Assembly: GCF_963169125.1 (NCBI RefSeq) | Contig: NC_084802.1 | Span: 28,711,107 to 28,775,106, forward strand | Source of the DNA: Humulus lupulus | Taxonomy: Eukaryota > Streptophyta > Magnoliopsida > Rosales > Cannabaceae | Direction: 5' to 3' | Length of the DNA: 64,000 bases | Shown here: positions 1-10,096 of the stretch, piece by piece | How positions within the stretch are numbered: position 1 is the stretch's first letter | How the letters are laid out: each line of letters starts with the position of its first letter | Position numbers and translations under genes: made by a program | The notes under the pieces: model-generated | What the model was told of the DNA's origin: nothing | Database searches by the model: none | What the model saw: the letters and a program-made list of their open reading frames with translations, nothing else

Positions 1-732
1 GAATTTCTGCCTCAATTTGGCCAATCATGCAGCAACCTCAACACAAACGTGTGGAGATTTCTTAAGGGAGACAACACCACCACCACTTTCGACCAGACCA
101 TGGAGCTCGAGGTTTCTGTAAGTCTCCCCACCCCATTTAACTCTTTATTTTCTTAGTTATTTATTCTCTAACTATCATTGTTTTCCCTTTAGACTCTCCT
201 CGGGTTTATGCACCAATGTTCTCTCCTATCCTCAAAGATTGTGACCAGTGAGAAGCTAGCCAACGATGCCCATTAAGCTTGAATTCAAGTTGAGGATGAC
301 TTGAAATAGGCCAATGGAGCTCAAACAAAGGTTGATGATGCCCTTAGAATGGTCGAAGATAAAATTGCCTCCTCCGAGGATGAGGTCAGCCGTGTGAAGG
401 CCGAGCTTGATACAAAGACGACATACTTTGATGCTACAAAATTCGAGCTTGATAACAATGCTTCGGAGATCGAGTGTCTTAAGGATGAGAAAAACGCAAC
501 CTAAAAGGTCCTCGAGGACAAGAAAAAGCGCATGCTCGAAGATTTCATTGCCAAAAAGAAGTGGGCCACCGACAGAGCCATATACCGAATCTGGTCATTA
601 AACCCAGATGTCGACACCTCATTCCTAATGGACAAGGAGGAGGAGTTTCTGACAAAGTGGAAGGCTCAGTTGGCTGAAGAGGAGGCAATTGTGGGAACCA
701 CTGTCGAGGCTGGGGTGAGGAAGAGAAAATAG
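1..732 (+). pseudogene. P2 coiled-coil cargo protein, C-terminal part, broken
   Basis: Exon 1 (1-117) is open and ends in the same segment that precedes the intron in J and H (Q-S/C ... TMELEVS against KSIELTAV). An intron 118-192 (75 bp, GTAAGT..TTTAG) follows in phase 0, exactly where the P2 introns of A, H and J lie. Exon 2 (193-732) is a charged heptad-like coiled coil with in-frame stops near 275, 288, 308 and 502. It ends in the motif YRIWSLNPDVDTSFL and a basic tail. The function is unknown; the coiled coil suggests a structural or oligomerising protein. It is recognised only by comparison with the other three copies in this window. Confidence 0.65.
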
Positions 733-962
733 AAGAGGTCGAGTCCACTTTAGCTACCAATGAGTACTTTTCTTTTTATTTTTAACAAGGGATGCATCCC
801 TTTTTATTTTTTTGTATTATATTCTTTTGAGGCCCCTTGGGCCAAGACAATCTATATTGTAGCTCGGGTTCGAGCTACTCTGTTATCTCTTGTGAATATT
901 CGTCTATTTTGAATAGTAGTTTTATGCTCAAATTTCTATATCAAAATCTTTATGCACATTAT
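1..962 (+). mobile_element. Element F: Tat-like retrotransposon cargo fragment
   Basis: This fragment enters from the left window edge and is cut at 963 by the 5' LTR of element D. It holds the last two exons of a P2-type coiled-coil cargo gene (1-732). About 230 bp of T-rich trailer follow, resembling the trailer after P2 in element J (from 56838). Both P2 and trailer are plus strand, so by analogy with A, H and J the parent element would be on the minus strand. Its LTRs and gag-pol are outside the window. The continuation is not recognisable to the right of D at 12413, so a simple insertion of D into F cannot be shown. Confidence 0.65.
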
Positions 963-2072
963 TGTAGCGCCTCAGATTTTTACTTAGTTAGATAGTGTTA
1001 TCTTACGCTATAGTATTTTAGTTTTCGTGGATATTGGTTCAAAGTCGAGATTTAGTTAGAAACTCGTAGAGCTAGTTATGGATTTTATAAGTTTAGCCTA
1101 TAGTTTAGAAATATTAATTTTATCATAAGGTTTCATTAATGAACATAGTTCTAGGAATATTATTTATTATAACCTAAGGTTTAGATAGAATAATTAAGAA
1201 TGTGACATTTGTCACATGTATGTTTATTAAAGATTTAAGGTTTTAGATGAATACAAATAATCATGGATAAGTCTAGGAAGTCTAGAACCTTCCCTTAGAT
1301 GCTAGGATCTCGTACAACTCAGTCAAAGTAGTTTAAACAACTTTAAGTGTGCTTAAAATGTGCAAAAACGTGGTTTAGTATATCATCCCTCTAGTTATAT
1401 TTGATGTGAAAGTCCGGCCTAAGGGAGCCGGGGCTGATGTTAAGCGTGCGGAACGCAGCATGGTCTAAGTAAGTTGAGATCAGCTAAATAACTAGAGAGA
1501 TCGGCCTAAGGGCACTGACACCTAATTAATTGTATTAAGATTGAATTGTATGTTTGGATTAAACTATTTAGTGTTGCCTAGTTTATTGCTTGTATTCTAC
1601 TATTGATTGAACTGGTTGATCTAAGTTTTCTACGCATATATTATTGTTATCTATGCTTATTGAGTTTAGTTTTCTTGCTGAGCCTTGGCTCACGGGTGCT
1701 ACGTGGTGCAGGTAAAGGCAAGGGAAAGCTGGACCAGCCATGAGTTGGAGAGCTCTAAGGGCAATGTGTACATCAGCAGTTGCTCAGCCACCATGGCCGA
1801 GGGATTTACAAGGACTAGAGCCAAAATTGTATTAGGCTGGCTTCAGATGTAATTTTACTTGAGGGTTTTAACAGCCTTGTAAACATTACTTTTGGGATCC
1901 TGTGTACCAAACTCTTATTTGAATGGAAGTCAACTATTTTACGGTCAAACTATTTTAATCCGAACCCGTCAGTTGACTTTAGGAACACGTTTATGTCCAA
2001 ATGACTTTATTAGCAAGTCTTGCACTATTTAAAATACACAGTGTAACGGTCTTGGTTACCCAGGGCGTTACA
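963..2072 (+). repeat. 5' LTR of D, chimeric
   Basis: It starts TGTAGCGCC, ends GGGCGTTACA and is followed by the PBS. Only its right part (about 1390-2072) matches the 3' LTR of D (about 11720-12412). Its left part (963 to about 1388) instead matches the reverse complement of solo LTR E near 5850-6279. It is 1110 bp, against 2316 bp for the 3' LTR. Confidence 0.8.
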
Positions 2073-2075
2073 ACT

Positions 2076-2087
2076 TGGTATCAGAGC
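2076..2087 (+). other. Primer-binding site of D (initiator Met tRNA)
   Basis: TGGTATCAGAGC lies 3 bases after the 5' LTR and is the classic complement of the 3' end of plant initiator tRNA-Met, which primes minus-strand synthesis. About 370 bp of untranslated leader follow (2088-2460), in which I see no other feature. Confidence 0.9.
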
Positions 2088-2460
2088 GGTCTAGGTTTAA
2101 GGGTTCCTAAAGACTTACTAGGCATGTACACTCGCCGCTAAAAACAAGCTCGACTCAGGGTTTGGTAACCATATATGTGATTACTTGTTTGATTGATTAA
2201 ATGAAATATAATTTTTTTATCTACATGTCTATTAGGGAGCATGAGATATACTGATAGAGCCCAGCCCTTGACTGGTATGTGGATATGATAAGGCGTGTTT
2301 ATTAGCATTGCTACTGTATGTGAATGATTGTTTAAATGTCTGCTTGAATTATAACTGCGTTTTGTTGGTTGAGTTTCGACGTTGGACCAAGGAGTGATTA
2401 TAAACCTGTTATCATTGCCTAATCAGCTGAGTCATTGATTGTGGATAAACTTGGAGAGTT

Positions 2461-3600
2461 ATGCTTCCAAGGCGATCAATTCGACTAGCCTGCATCGGGT
2501 CGAGGCTAGAGATGATGAGCAGGGCCAGAATCCTCCGCCAGTCCCTGAGAACTGGCAGTAGTTGCTTGCTGACATGCAAGCTAGACTTCAGAGTCAGGAG
2601 GAAGAGATTCGTCTTCTAAGGCAGCAGGTTCCACTAGGGAGTGCTACACCTGACTTGCCACCTATTGTGGCACCAGTTGTACAACTGCCTGAGATTGGGA
2701 ACAGGTGGGAGCCGCTTTATGAAAGATTTAGGAAGCAGCATCCTCCAACTTTTGAGGGAGGACCATATCCACCTAAAGCTGAACAGTGGATAAGTTTGAT
2801 CACCTCCATCCTGGACTTCATGAGGGTGGAAAGTAATGACAGGGTGGCCTGTGCCACCTATATGCTTAGAGATGATGCCCGCATTTGGTGGGAGGTGGCA
2901 TCCCAGACTCGAGATGTTTCCACCCAACTTGGGATGAGTTTAGAGATTTGTTCAACCAGAAATATTATAGTATTTTTGTCAGAGTGACAAAGGTGAATGA
3001 GTTCATTGGGCTGGTACAGGGCAGCATGAAAATTACTGAGTATGCCCTGAAGTTTTACAGACTAGCGAGATTTGCACCTGATATGGTGCCTACAAATGTA
3101 GTTAGGTAGGACAGGTTTGTTCAAGGGCTTAATGCTATGATAGTCCGAGATGTGAGGATCACATCAATACCTGGGGAGACAACTTATGCCCAGGCGGTTG
3201 AGAAGGCCCTCATTTCCAAGGAGGCAGAGAACAAGATATGGAGGGAGAGCGCTGCAAGACAGGACGTTCGAAAGGCAGTGCCTCCACTTACAGGGTCTGG
3301 TAGGGGCAGAGGCCCCAATGATTAGAAAAGGAAGACCCCTGACACCTCGACCACTGTTGGTCCTGATAGGGGGGCCGGGGTGCTGAGGGTGGTAGTGAGA
3401 CATGGAGTAGCTACCCAGAATGTATTAGATACAGAAAGTGCCATCTGGGCGAATGTCAGGCGAATGCTTATTACTTGTGTGAAGTGGTTGGGCACCTCAA
3501 GAAAGATTGCCCGACTTTGAAGAAACAGGAACCAGGGAAGGCAGATAACTTTCGCCTTAACACAGGCAGAGGCTGAGGCTAGTCCCTCGGTAGTAACAGG
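2461..3600 (+). pseudogene. gag: gag of D (capsid/nucleocapsid), broken
   Basis: The probable start is the ATG at 2469, in the MxPRRS-type N-terminus usual for this lineage. The capsid region is readable in pieces: PPTFEGGPYPPKAEQWISL at about 2745-2800, then after a frameshift near 2930 WDEFRDLFNQKYY and MKITEYALKFYRLARF, then FVQGLNAMIVRDV. Stops occur at about 2560, 3107 and 3323. The nucleocapsid zinc knuckle (about 3460-3520) has lost its first cysteine: it reads YYLCEVVGHLKKDC instead of C-x2-C-x4-H-x4-C. It would have packaged element RNA into virus-like particles, but cannot make a full product now. Confidence 0.75.
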
Positions 3601-4343
3601 TCAACTTTCTAGCACTGACTCTTCATATACTATATTGATTGACTCTTGTGTTACACATTCATTTGTTTCTAGCAAAGTGATTGATAAATTGTGTAGGCCT
3701 AGTGAGTATTATACTGCGGGGTTTGGGACTATACTGCCTACAGGAGAACTGGTAGTTTCTAGGAGATGGATTAGAGCACTGCCAGTGATGGTGGACAGCA
3801 GGGAACTATCAGTAGATTTGATTGAGTTGGGTATGGATGATTTCGACATGATTTTGGGGATGGATTGGCTAGTCAGATATGGGGCAACTATAGATTGTAG
3901 AAAAAAATGGGAACGTTTGAGCCAAAGGGTGAGGACCCCTTTGTTTTCGTGGGTACTATGCATGGACCTCGCATTCCTATGATATCAGCGTTGAGGGATA
4001 GAGACCTATTACAAGGAGGTTGTATAGGTTTTCTAGCCAGTGCGGAGGATACCACTAGGATCTTACCAATGGGGCCAGGGCAGACTAGATTGGTATGTGA
4101 GATCTTGGATGTGTTTCTTGAGGACTTACCCGGGACTGCTGCCATACAGGGAGATCCAGTTCGTCATTGAGTTAGTGCCAGGTACGGAACCAGTGTCGAA
4201 GGCACCATACAGAATGGCTCCAGTAGATCTAAAAGAGTTGAAGATACAGTTACAGGAGTTATTAGATTTGGGATTTATCAGACCTAGCTTCTCGCCATGG
4301 GGTGCTTCGGTTTTGTTTGTGAAGAAAAAGGATGGGACCCTGA

Positions 4344-6279
4344 TGTAATGACCCAACTATTTCTAAGACCTTGGACCATTAAAACTACTAAACATAGTTA
4401 CTATTTTTGGAAAACATACATCATAAATAACATAACTTTATTTAAAACTCAAAATATTGTACCAATACAAGATAAAGTAAAACTATAAAATAAAATGTGA
4501 TATAGTATGGGATCCCATTGTTTATAAAACATAAAACATAAACTTTAATTGTTTAAATACTAAATGCGGAAATGCATAAGAACATAAATAAAAAGACTTA
4601 AAAACAACGTCATCCTCGATCCTCACGCAATCCATTCATCCTCAACACATAAGCCAAGCTGACATGAATCTTTTCGCCTTCCATAAATCATTTCCCTGCA
4701 TCAAGCTAAAAATAAAGGAATGAGCCTAATGCCCAGCTTGGCTTATGTGATAAACCATCTAGGTCCTCTGTCCACTAATCGAGGTAGGTTAAATCACATG
4801 GTAGTATATGATAACCCATCTAAGTCCTCTGTCTACTATTCGAGGTAGGGTAAATCATAACTCTAAACCATGAAAATGATAAAAATTCTTGGGGCTTGCT
4901 ATATAAACAAGTCATATGCCCAAGCGACTATAAAACATATTCTTGGGGCTTGCTATCGAAGCAAGCCATATGCCCAAGGAATACAAAACATAATTACACA
5001 TATACATATCATAACATAACATAAACATATAAGCACTTATAATCTATCCTATTTTCCTTACAAAAAAACCGGGATATTTGAGGACAAGAACGGGATTAGA
5101 ACACTTCTAAAAACCAACAGTAAGAATGGTGAGTATCTCTAAATAATAAAGATGAAAAGAAAAATAAACCATCAAGAAGAAACTTACCAAGAAGAACCTT
5201 AAGTTTCAAGAAATACCTAACCAAGAATTATAAACAAGAGTTAAGATCTGAAAGAAACAAAATAAAGAAAACTAAAGAACCATAAAGAATTGAACTTAAA
5301 GATACGAATACCTTGAATGATCTTATGAATTGATCTAAACCTCGATACCGAAATCTCACTATATCTCACTTCCCAAGTGTTTAGAAAAACTTAGAATGAT
5401 AAAGCTTTTAACCCAAAAACCCAAGTGTTTCTCTTTATAGTAACACTAGCAACTTGGAGGCTCTGAAGACTGCTTGAAGAATGAAGAAAATGGCTAAGTA
5501 CTAGGTCCTATTTATAGAGTTCAAGGAGTGAAACTAACCCCTTTTAATTTGAATAAATAAATGATTATAAAATGAAAAATATTTGAATTTTCGTTCAACA
5601 GATGCCAAAAACTCGATCAAGATCGTTCAAAGGCAGGTCCAAGTGGTTAAGGCTATTTTTAAATTTAAAAATCCTCAAGATTCAAAAATACACTGCCAAG
5701 GGCGATACATCACCTACCCTGGGCGATATATCGTTGAGACCATTTTCCCAAGCCCCGTTCGAATGTGCGTGCAAAGTCGACCTGTTTTTCGTATCTCCCA
5801 TATGCGACATATCGGCCCCTATAGCTGTGATATATCGGCATACGTTGATATATCAAACACGTATTTGCACTTTTTCAACATATTTTGAATTGATAAAACA
5901 GCTTCGACTGAGTCATAATACGATCCTAACAGTTTCTGGAAGGTTCTAGAGCTTCTAGATCTTTCTTTTAATTAAACTATTCATCAAAATACTTAAATCC
6001 TCAATAAACATGATTATGACATGTGTCATGCTCTTAATGGTTCTATCTAAACCTTAGGTTATAATAAATATATTTCTAGAATCAGCAATATTAATCAAAC
6101 CTTATGTTATAATTAATATTCTTAAACTATAGGTTAAACTTATAAAATCCACAACTGTTGCTATGAGTGTCCAACTAAGTCCCGGCTTGAACCAAAATCC
6201 ACGGAATCTAACATACTAAAAACTAATACTAACTACTAATACTATCTAGCTAGTTAAGTAAATATTCTGGAACACTACA
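4344..6279 (-). mobile_element. Solo LTR E, inserted in RT of D
   Basis: This 1936-bp LTR has TG..CA ends and a perfect 5-bp TSD (CCTGA at 4339-4343 and 6280-6284). Taking it out with one TSD copy restores the RT reading frame (DGTL then RMCIDY). No internal coding sequence is present, so it is a solo LTR left by LTR-LTR recombination. Orientation is inferred from the TATA box read on the minus strand (TATAAATAGG near 5510-5520) and from homology of its right end to the 5' LTR start of D. It contains an array of palindromic words at 5700-5856. Confidence 0.9.
5700..5856. repeat. Array of CGATATATCG-like words in LTR E
   Basis: Five variants of the near-palindrome GCGATATATCG occur at about 5702, 5723, 5804, 5827 and 5846. 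Spacing within groups is about 18-23 bp. In element orientation the array is upstream of the TATA box, so in U3. Short open frames across it are by-products of the repeats. Confidence 0.7.
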
Positions 6280-7828
6280 CCTGAGGATGTGTATAGACTA
6301 CAGGGAGTTGAACAAGTTGACTATCAAGAACAAGTACCCACTACCGAGGATAGACGATCTATTCGATTAGTTCCAGGGTAAGATGGTATTCTCAAAAATT
6401 GATCTTCAATCTGGTTATCACCAGCTGAGGATCAAGGATGCGAATATTCCGAAGAGGGCCTTCCGCACGAGGTATGGGCATTATGAGTTCTTGGTAATGT
6501 CATTTGGATTGACCAAGGCCCCAGAAACATTTATGGATCTGATGAACAAGGTGTTCACGGGTTTCTTAGATCAGTTTGTGATTATCTTCATCGACGATAT
6601 CCTAATTTACTCTCGTTCAGAGGCAGAGCATGAGCATCATCTTCAATTGGTATTGCAGAGGTTGAGGGAGCATCGATTGTATGCTAAATTTAAGAAGTGT
6701 GAGTTATAGCTACCAGAGGTAACATTCCTTGGACATATTGTAAGTGGAGATGGGATTAAGGTAGATTCAACCAAGGTAGAAGCAGATAGGGGTTGGCCGA
6801 GGCCAAGGAACGCCTCAGAGGTTAGGAGTTTCCTTGGATTAGCTAGATATTACCGACGGTTCGTGGAAGGGTTTTCAAAGATTGCCACACCATTGACAGA
6901 GTTGGCGTGGAAGAATCTAAAGTTCACATGGTCAGGAAAATGTGAGGGTAGTTTCCAGGAATTAAAGCGACGCTTGATTACTGCTCCAGTGCTGAGTCTT
7001 CCTTCAGATGGGGATAAGTGTGTAGTGTACTGTGACACATCGAGACTGGGATTAGGATGTGTGTTGATGCAGAGTGGGAAATTTATTGCCTACGCGTCGC
7101 GGTAGCTAAGGGAATATGAGCAGAAGTACGCTACCAATGATTTGGAACTAGCAACGGTGGTGTTCGCACTGAAGGTATGACAACATTATTTGTATGGAGA
7201 GAAGTGCAAGATATACACCAACATAAGAGTTTAAAGTATTTCTTCACCCAGAAGGACCTAAATATGAGACAGAGGTGTTGGCTAGCATTGGTGAAGGACT
7301 ATGACTGTGACATCCTCTATCACCCAGGAAAAGCCAATGTAATGGCCGATTATTTGAGTAGGAGGGGCCCATGACAGTAGTTTAGCTCAAAACAGATATC
7401 GAAGGAATTGGCAGAGGAAATGACCACAGCGAGGATAGAGTTGGTAGTGGGCCAGTTGGCCAATATTACTTTACAGTCTACCCTCTTGGAGAGGATAAGA
7501 GATGGCCAGATGGGTGATACGCAGTTGCAAAAGGTTAGAGGGGATGTCCTAGCTAGAGTGGCTAAGGATTATTCCATTTCATAGACAGGTTTGTTGAGGT
7601 ATAAGGATCAGATCTGTGTTCCGATGGATATGGGTATTAGACGAGAAATTCTTGATGAATCTCATACTACACCATACTAACTCCATCCATGCACCACGAA
7701 GATGTATCAGGATCTACAGACCTTGTATTGGTGGCATGGGATGAAGAAGGACGTGGTTGAGTACGTAACAAAGTGTTTAACCTGTCAGCAGGTAAAGGCT
7801 GAACACCATCGACCAGCGAGGTTGTTAC

Positions 7829-8978
7829 TGTTATATTATTTTATAATATAATGTAAAATTATATTATATTATAATATAATGTTTTAGATTAAATAAATGT
7901 GACAAAATGTGTCACATATTGTAACATATAATAGAGAGTTACAATATTTAGATATATGAGATATATCCAAATAATGTAACATATTTGGTGTTGCAAATTA
8001 GTAACCTCCAAATATTACCCTTTATTGTGTAAATTGTTGTTACACAATATTGAGATGAATTTCATAAAAGCCATAAGAGATATGGCTGTTAGAGATATGA
8101 TTTTAACCCCAATAATGTGTTTTGGGAGTTACAAAATCATTTGGGAGGGTTTGGAACCGTTTGGAAAAACAGCACAATTTTTGTGCTGAATTTGGCCAGT
8201 GGCCGCGGCCACCAACATCCAGTGGTCGCGGCCTATGGGTTAGAGACCAGTGGCCGCGGCCACAGGCCAAAAACTGACCAAATTTTTAGTTTTTTCAATA
8301 TTTGTTGAACGGCTCAAAAAACACAAATAACTCCCAAATCTCTTTTTTAATTCCATATTAATCCAATTAAACATTGGTAACAGCCATGGGGGTTGGTGGA
8401 ATTTGAAATTCAAAGGGTGTCTCTAAACTCTATAAATAGGAGCCTATAGCTCACTTGTAAGACACAACTTTTCTATCCACTAGAGCACTTGGCTAGAAAC
8501 ACCTTGAGGCTTGATAATTCCAGAAAGCTTTTCCAATATCTGAGAGATATCCCTTAGTGCTTGAGTTAGGGGGAAATAAGCTTTTGGACAAAGGTTTTAT
8601 ACCTTGTTCAAGTTGGTGATCCCCAATCCTCTTCACTTAGGTTGTGTAAGTGAGAGTTTGCTTTTGTTTCTGTTCTTCTTTCTATTGCATTGTTTTCTAC
8701 TTATTCTCTTGTTCCTATTACTTGTATTTCTTGTTCAAAGGTTGTAATCTTCTTTCCTTTATTTCAAACATTTTAGTTTACTTGTAAAAATTTGCTTTGA
8801 GTTGTATTTCCACCATTCTCTTCTTCATCATCATCTTCTCCCTTTCTTTGGTTTATTTGTATTTTCAGTTATAGAGTTGTAACCTTATTTAATCAATCTA
8901 TATTTACTTGTAATATTATTGCATAGAGTTGTAATATTATAATCATTTCCATTGAGGCAAAACAATATTTTCCTAACA
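7829..8978 (+). mobile_element. Solo LTR G, inserted in integrase of D
   Basis: This 1150-bp segment has TG..CA ends and a near-perfect 5-bp TSD (GTTAC at 7824-7828, ATTAC at 8979-8983). Removing it rejoins integrase (RLL then QSLGIP). The interior is non-coding. It has an AT-rich left third (TATAATATAATG repeats), a palindrome array at 8198-8263, and a TATA box (TATAAATAGG near 8431) followed by CT-rich leader sequence. The copia or gypsy superfamily cannot be told from an LTR alone. Confidence 0.88.
8198..8263. repeat. Three GTGGCCGCGGCCAC palindromes in LTR G
   Basis: Copies are at 8198-8212 (perfect core), 8221-8233 (one change, GGTCGCGGCC) and 8249-8263 (perfect core). Start spacing is 23 and 28 bp. 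The surroundings are AT-rich, so these GC islands stand out. They lie about 170-230 bp upstream of the TATA box, in U3. Confidence 0.8.
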
Positions 8979-10080
8979 ATTACAGTCTTTGGGTATTCCC
9001 GAGAGGAAGTGGGAAGATATTACCATGGATTTTGTAGGAGGTTTGCCTAGGATGGTGGGGCAACATAACTCGATGTGGGTGATAGTAGACAGGTACACCA
9101 AGTTAGCTCACTTTCTGTCAGTGAGACCAACCTATATTGTGGATCAGCATGCGGAGATGTATGTGAAGGAGATTGTACGTCTCCATGGGGTTCCAAAGTC
9201 TATAGTATCGGACCGGCATTCCATATTTACCTCCAAGTTTTGGGGTGGTTTGCAGAAGGCTATGGGGACTCAGTTGAAGTTTAGTACAGCCTTTCACCCT
9301 CAAACAGACGAGCAGTCTGAGAGGACAATTAAGATATTGGAGGACATGCTTAGAGCATGTGTGCTAGACTTTGAGGGGTCTTGGAGTAAGTACCTCCCAT
9401 TGATTATCATACAACAATAGTTATCAGTCAATGATTGGAGTGGCTCCATACAAGATGTTGTATGGAAGAAAATGTAGGTCGCCCATTCATTGGGATGAGA
9501 TGGAGGAAAGGAAGTATTTGGGACCGGAGATGGTTTAGAAGACTAATGAAGCTATTGAGAAGATCCAAGCTCGAATGCTCGCTTCGCAGAGTAGACAGAA
9601 AAGCTACGCTGATCCTAAGCGTAGGGACATGGAGTTCCAGGTAGGGGGCCACATATTTCTGCTAGTTTCGCCATTGCGAGGGGTAAGGAGATATGGGAAA
9701 AAGGGAAAGTTAAGCCCTAGATTCGTAGGACCTTTTGAGATCGTGGAGAGGATTGGGCAGGTAGCGTACAGATTGGATCTGCCCCCGTCATTATCAAGAG
9801 TTCATGATGTGTTCCACATCTCAATGCTTCAAAAGTATGTATCAGATACGACCCATGTATTGGGATATGAGAATCTGGAGCTACAGACAGACTTGTTGTA
9901 TGAGGAGCGACCAATTCAGATCCTAGACAGAAAAGACAAGGTTCTAAGGAACAAGACGATTCCTCTAGTCAAAATCTTATGGAGGAATAGCAAGGTCGAG
10001 GAAGCGACCTGGGTGCTAGAGTCGGCTATGCAGGATCAATCGCCTGAGTTATTCAGGTAAATTTCGAGGATGAAATTTTC

Positions 10081-10096
10081 AGTAGGAGGGGATAGT
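10081..10096 (+). other. Polypurine tract of D
   Basis: AGTAGGAGGGGATAGT directly precedes the 3' LTR. It is the expected primer for plus-strand DNA synthesis and confirms plus-strand orientation. Confidence 0.85.

Larger units (their letters stand above)
3601..10060 (+). pseudogene. pol: pol of D: protease, RT, RNase H, integrase, chromodomain, broken
   Basis: The protease keeps LIDS but the catalytic D-S-G reads D-S-C (about 3638). RT runs to 4343, is interrupted by solo LTR E and resumes at 6280 with [13 protein letters not shown] and FIDDILIYS (both catalytic aspartate motifs intact). RNase H has YCDTS but its later aspartate (IYTDH) is changed to IYTN, next to a frameshift near 7220. 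Integrase has a recognisable HHCC finger near 7660-7790, is cut by solo LTR G at 7829-8978, then shows the D, D, E residues in MDFVGG, SDRHS and QSERT. A frameshift and stops follow near 9410-9540. The C-terminus (9575-10060) is open and ends in a chromodomain-like segment, [20 protein letters not shown]. Confidence 0.85.

Noticed and set aside
5583..5949. Overlapping ORFs in solo LTR E
   Set aside because: They span the palindrome array in non-coding U3; the repeats lack stops in two frames by chance.
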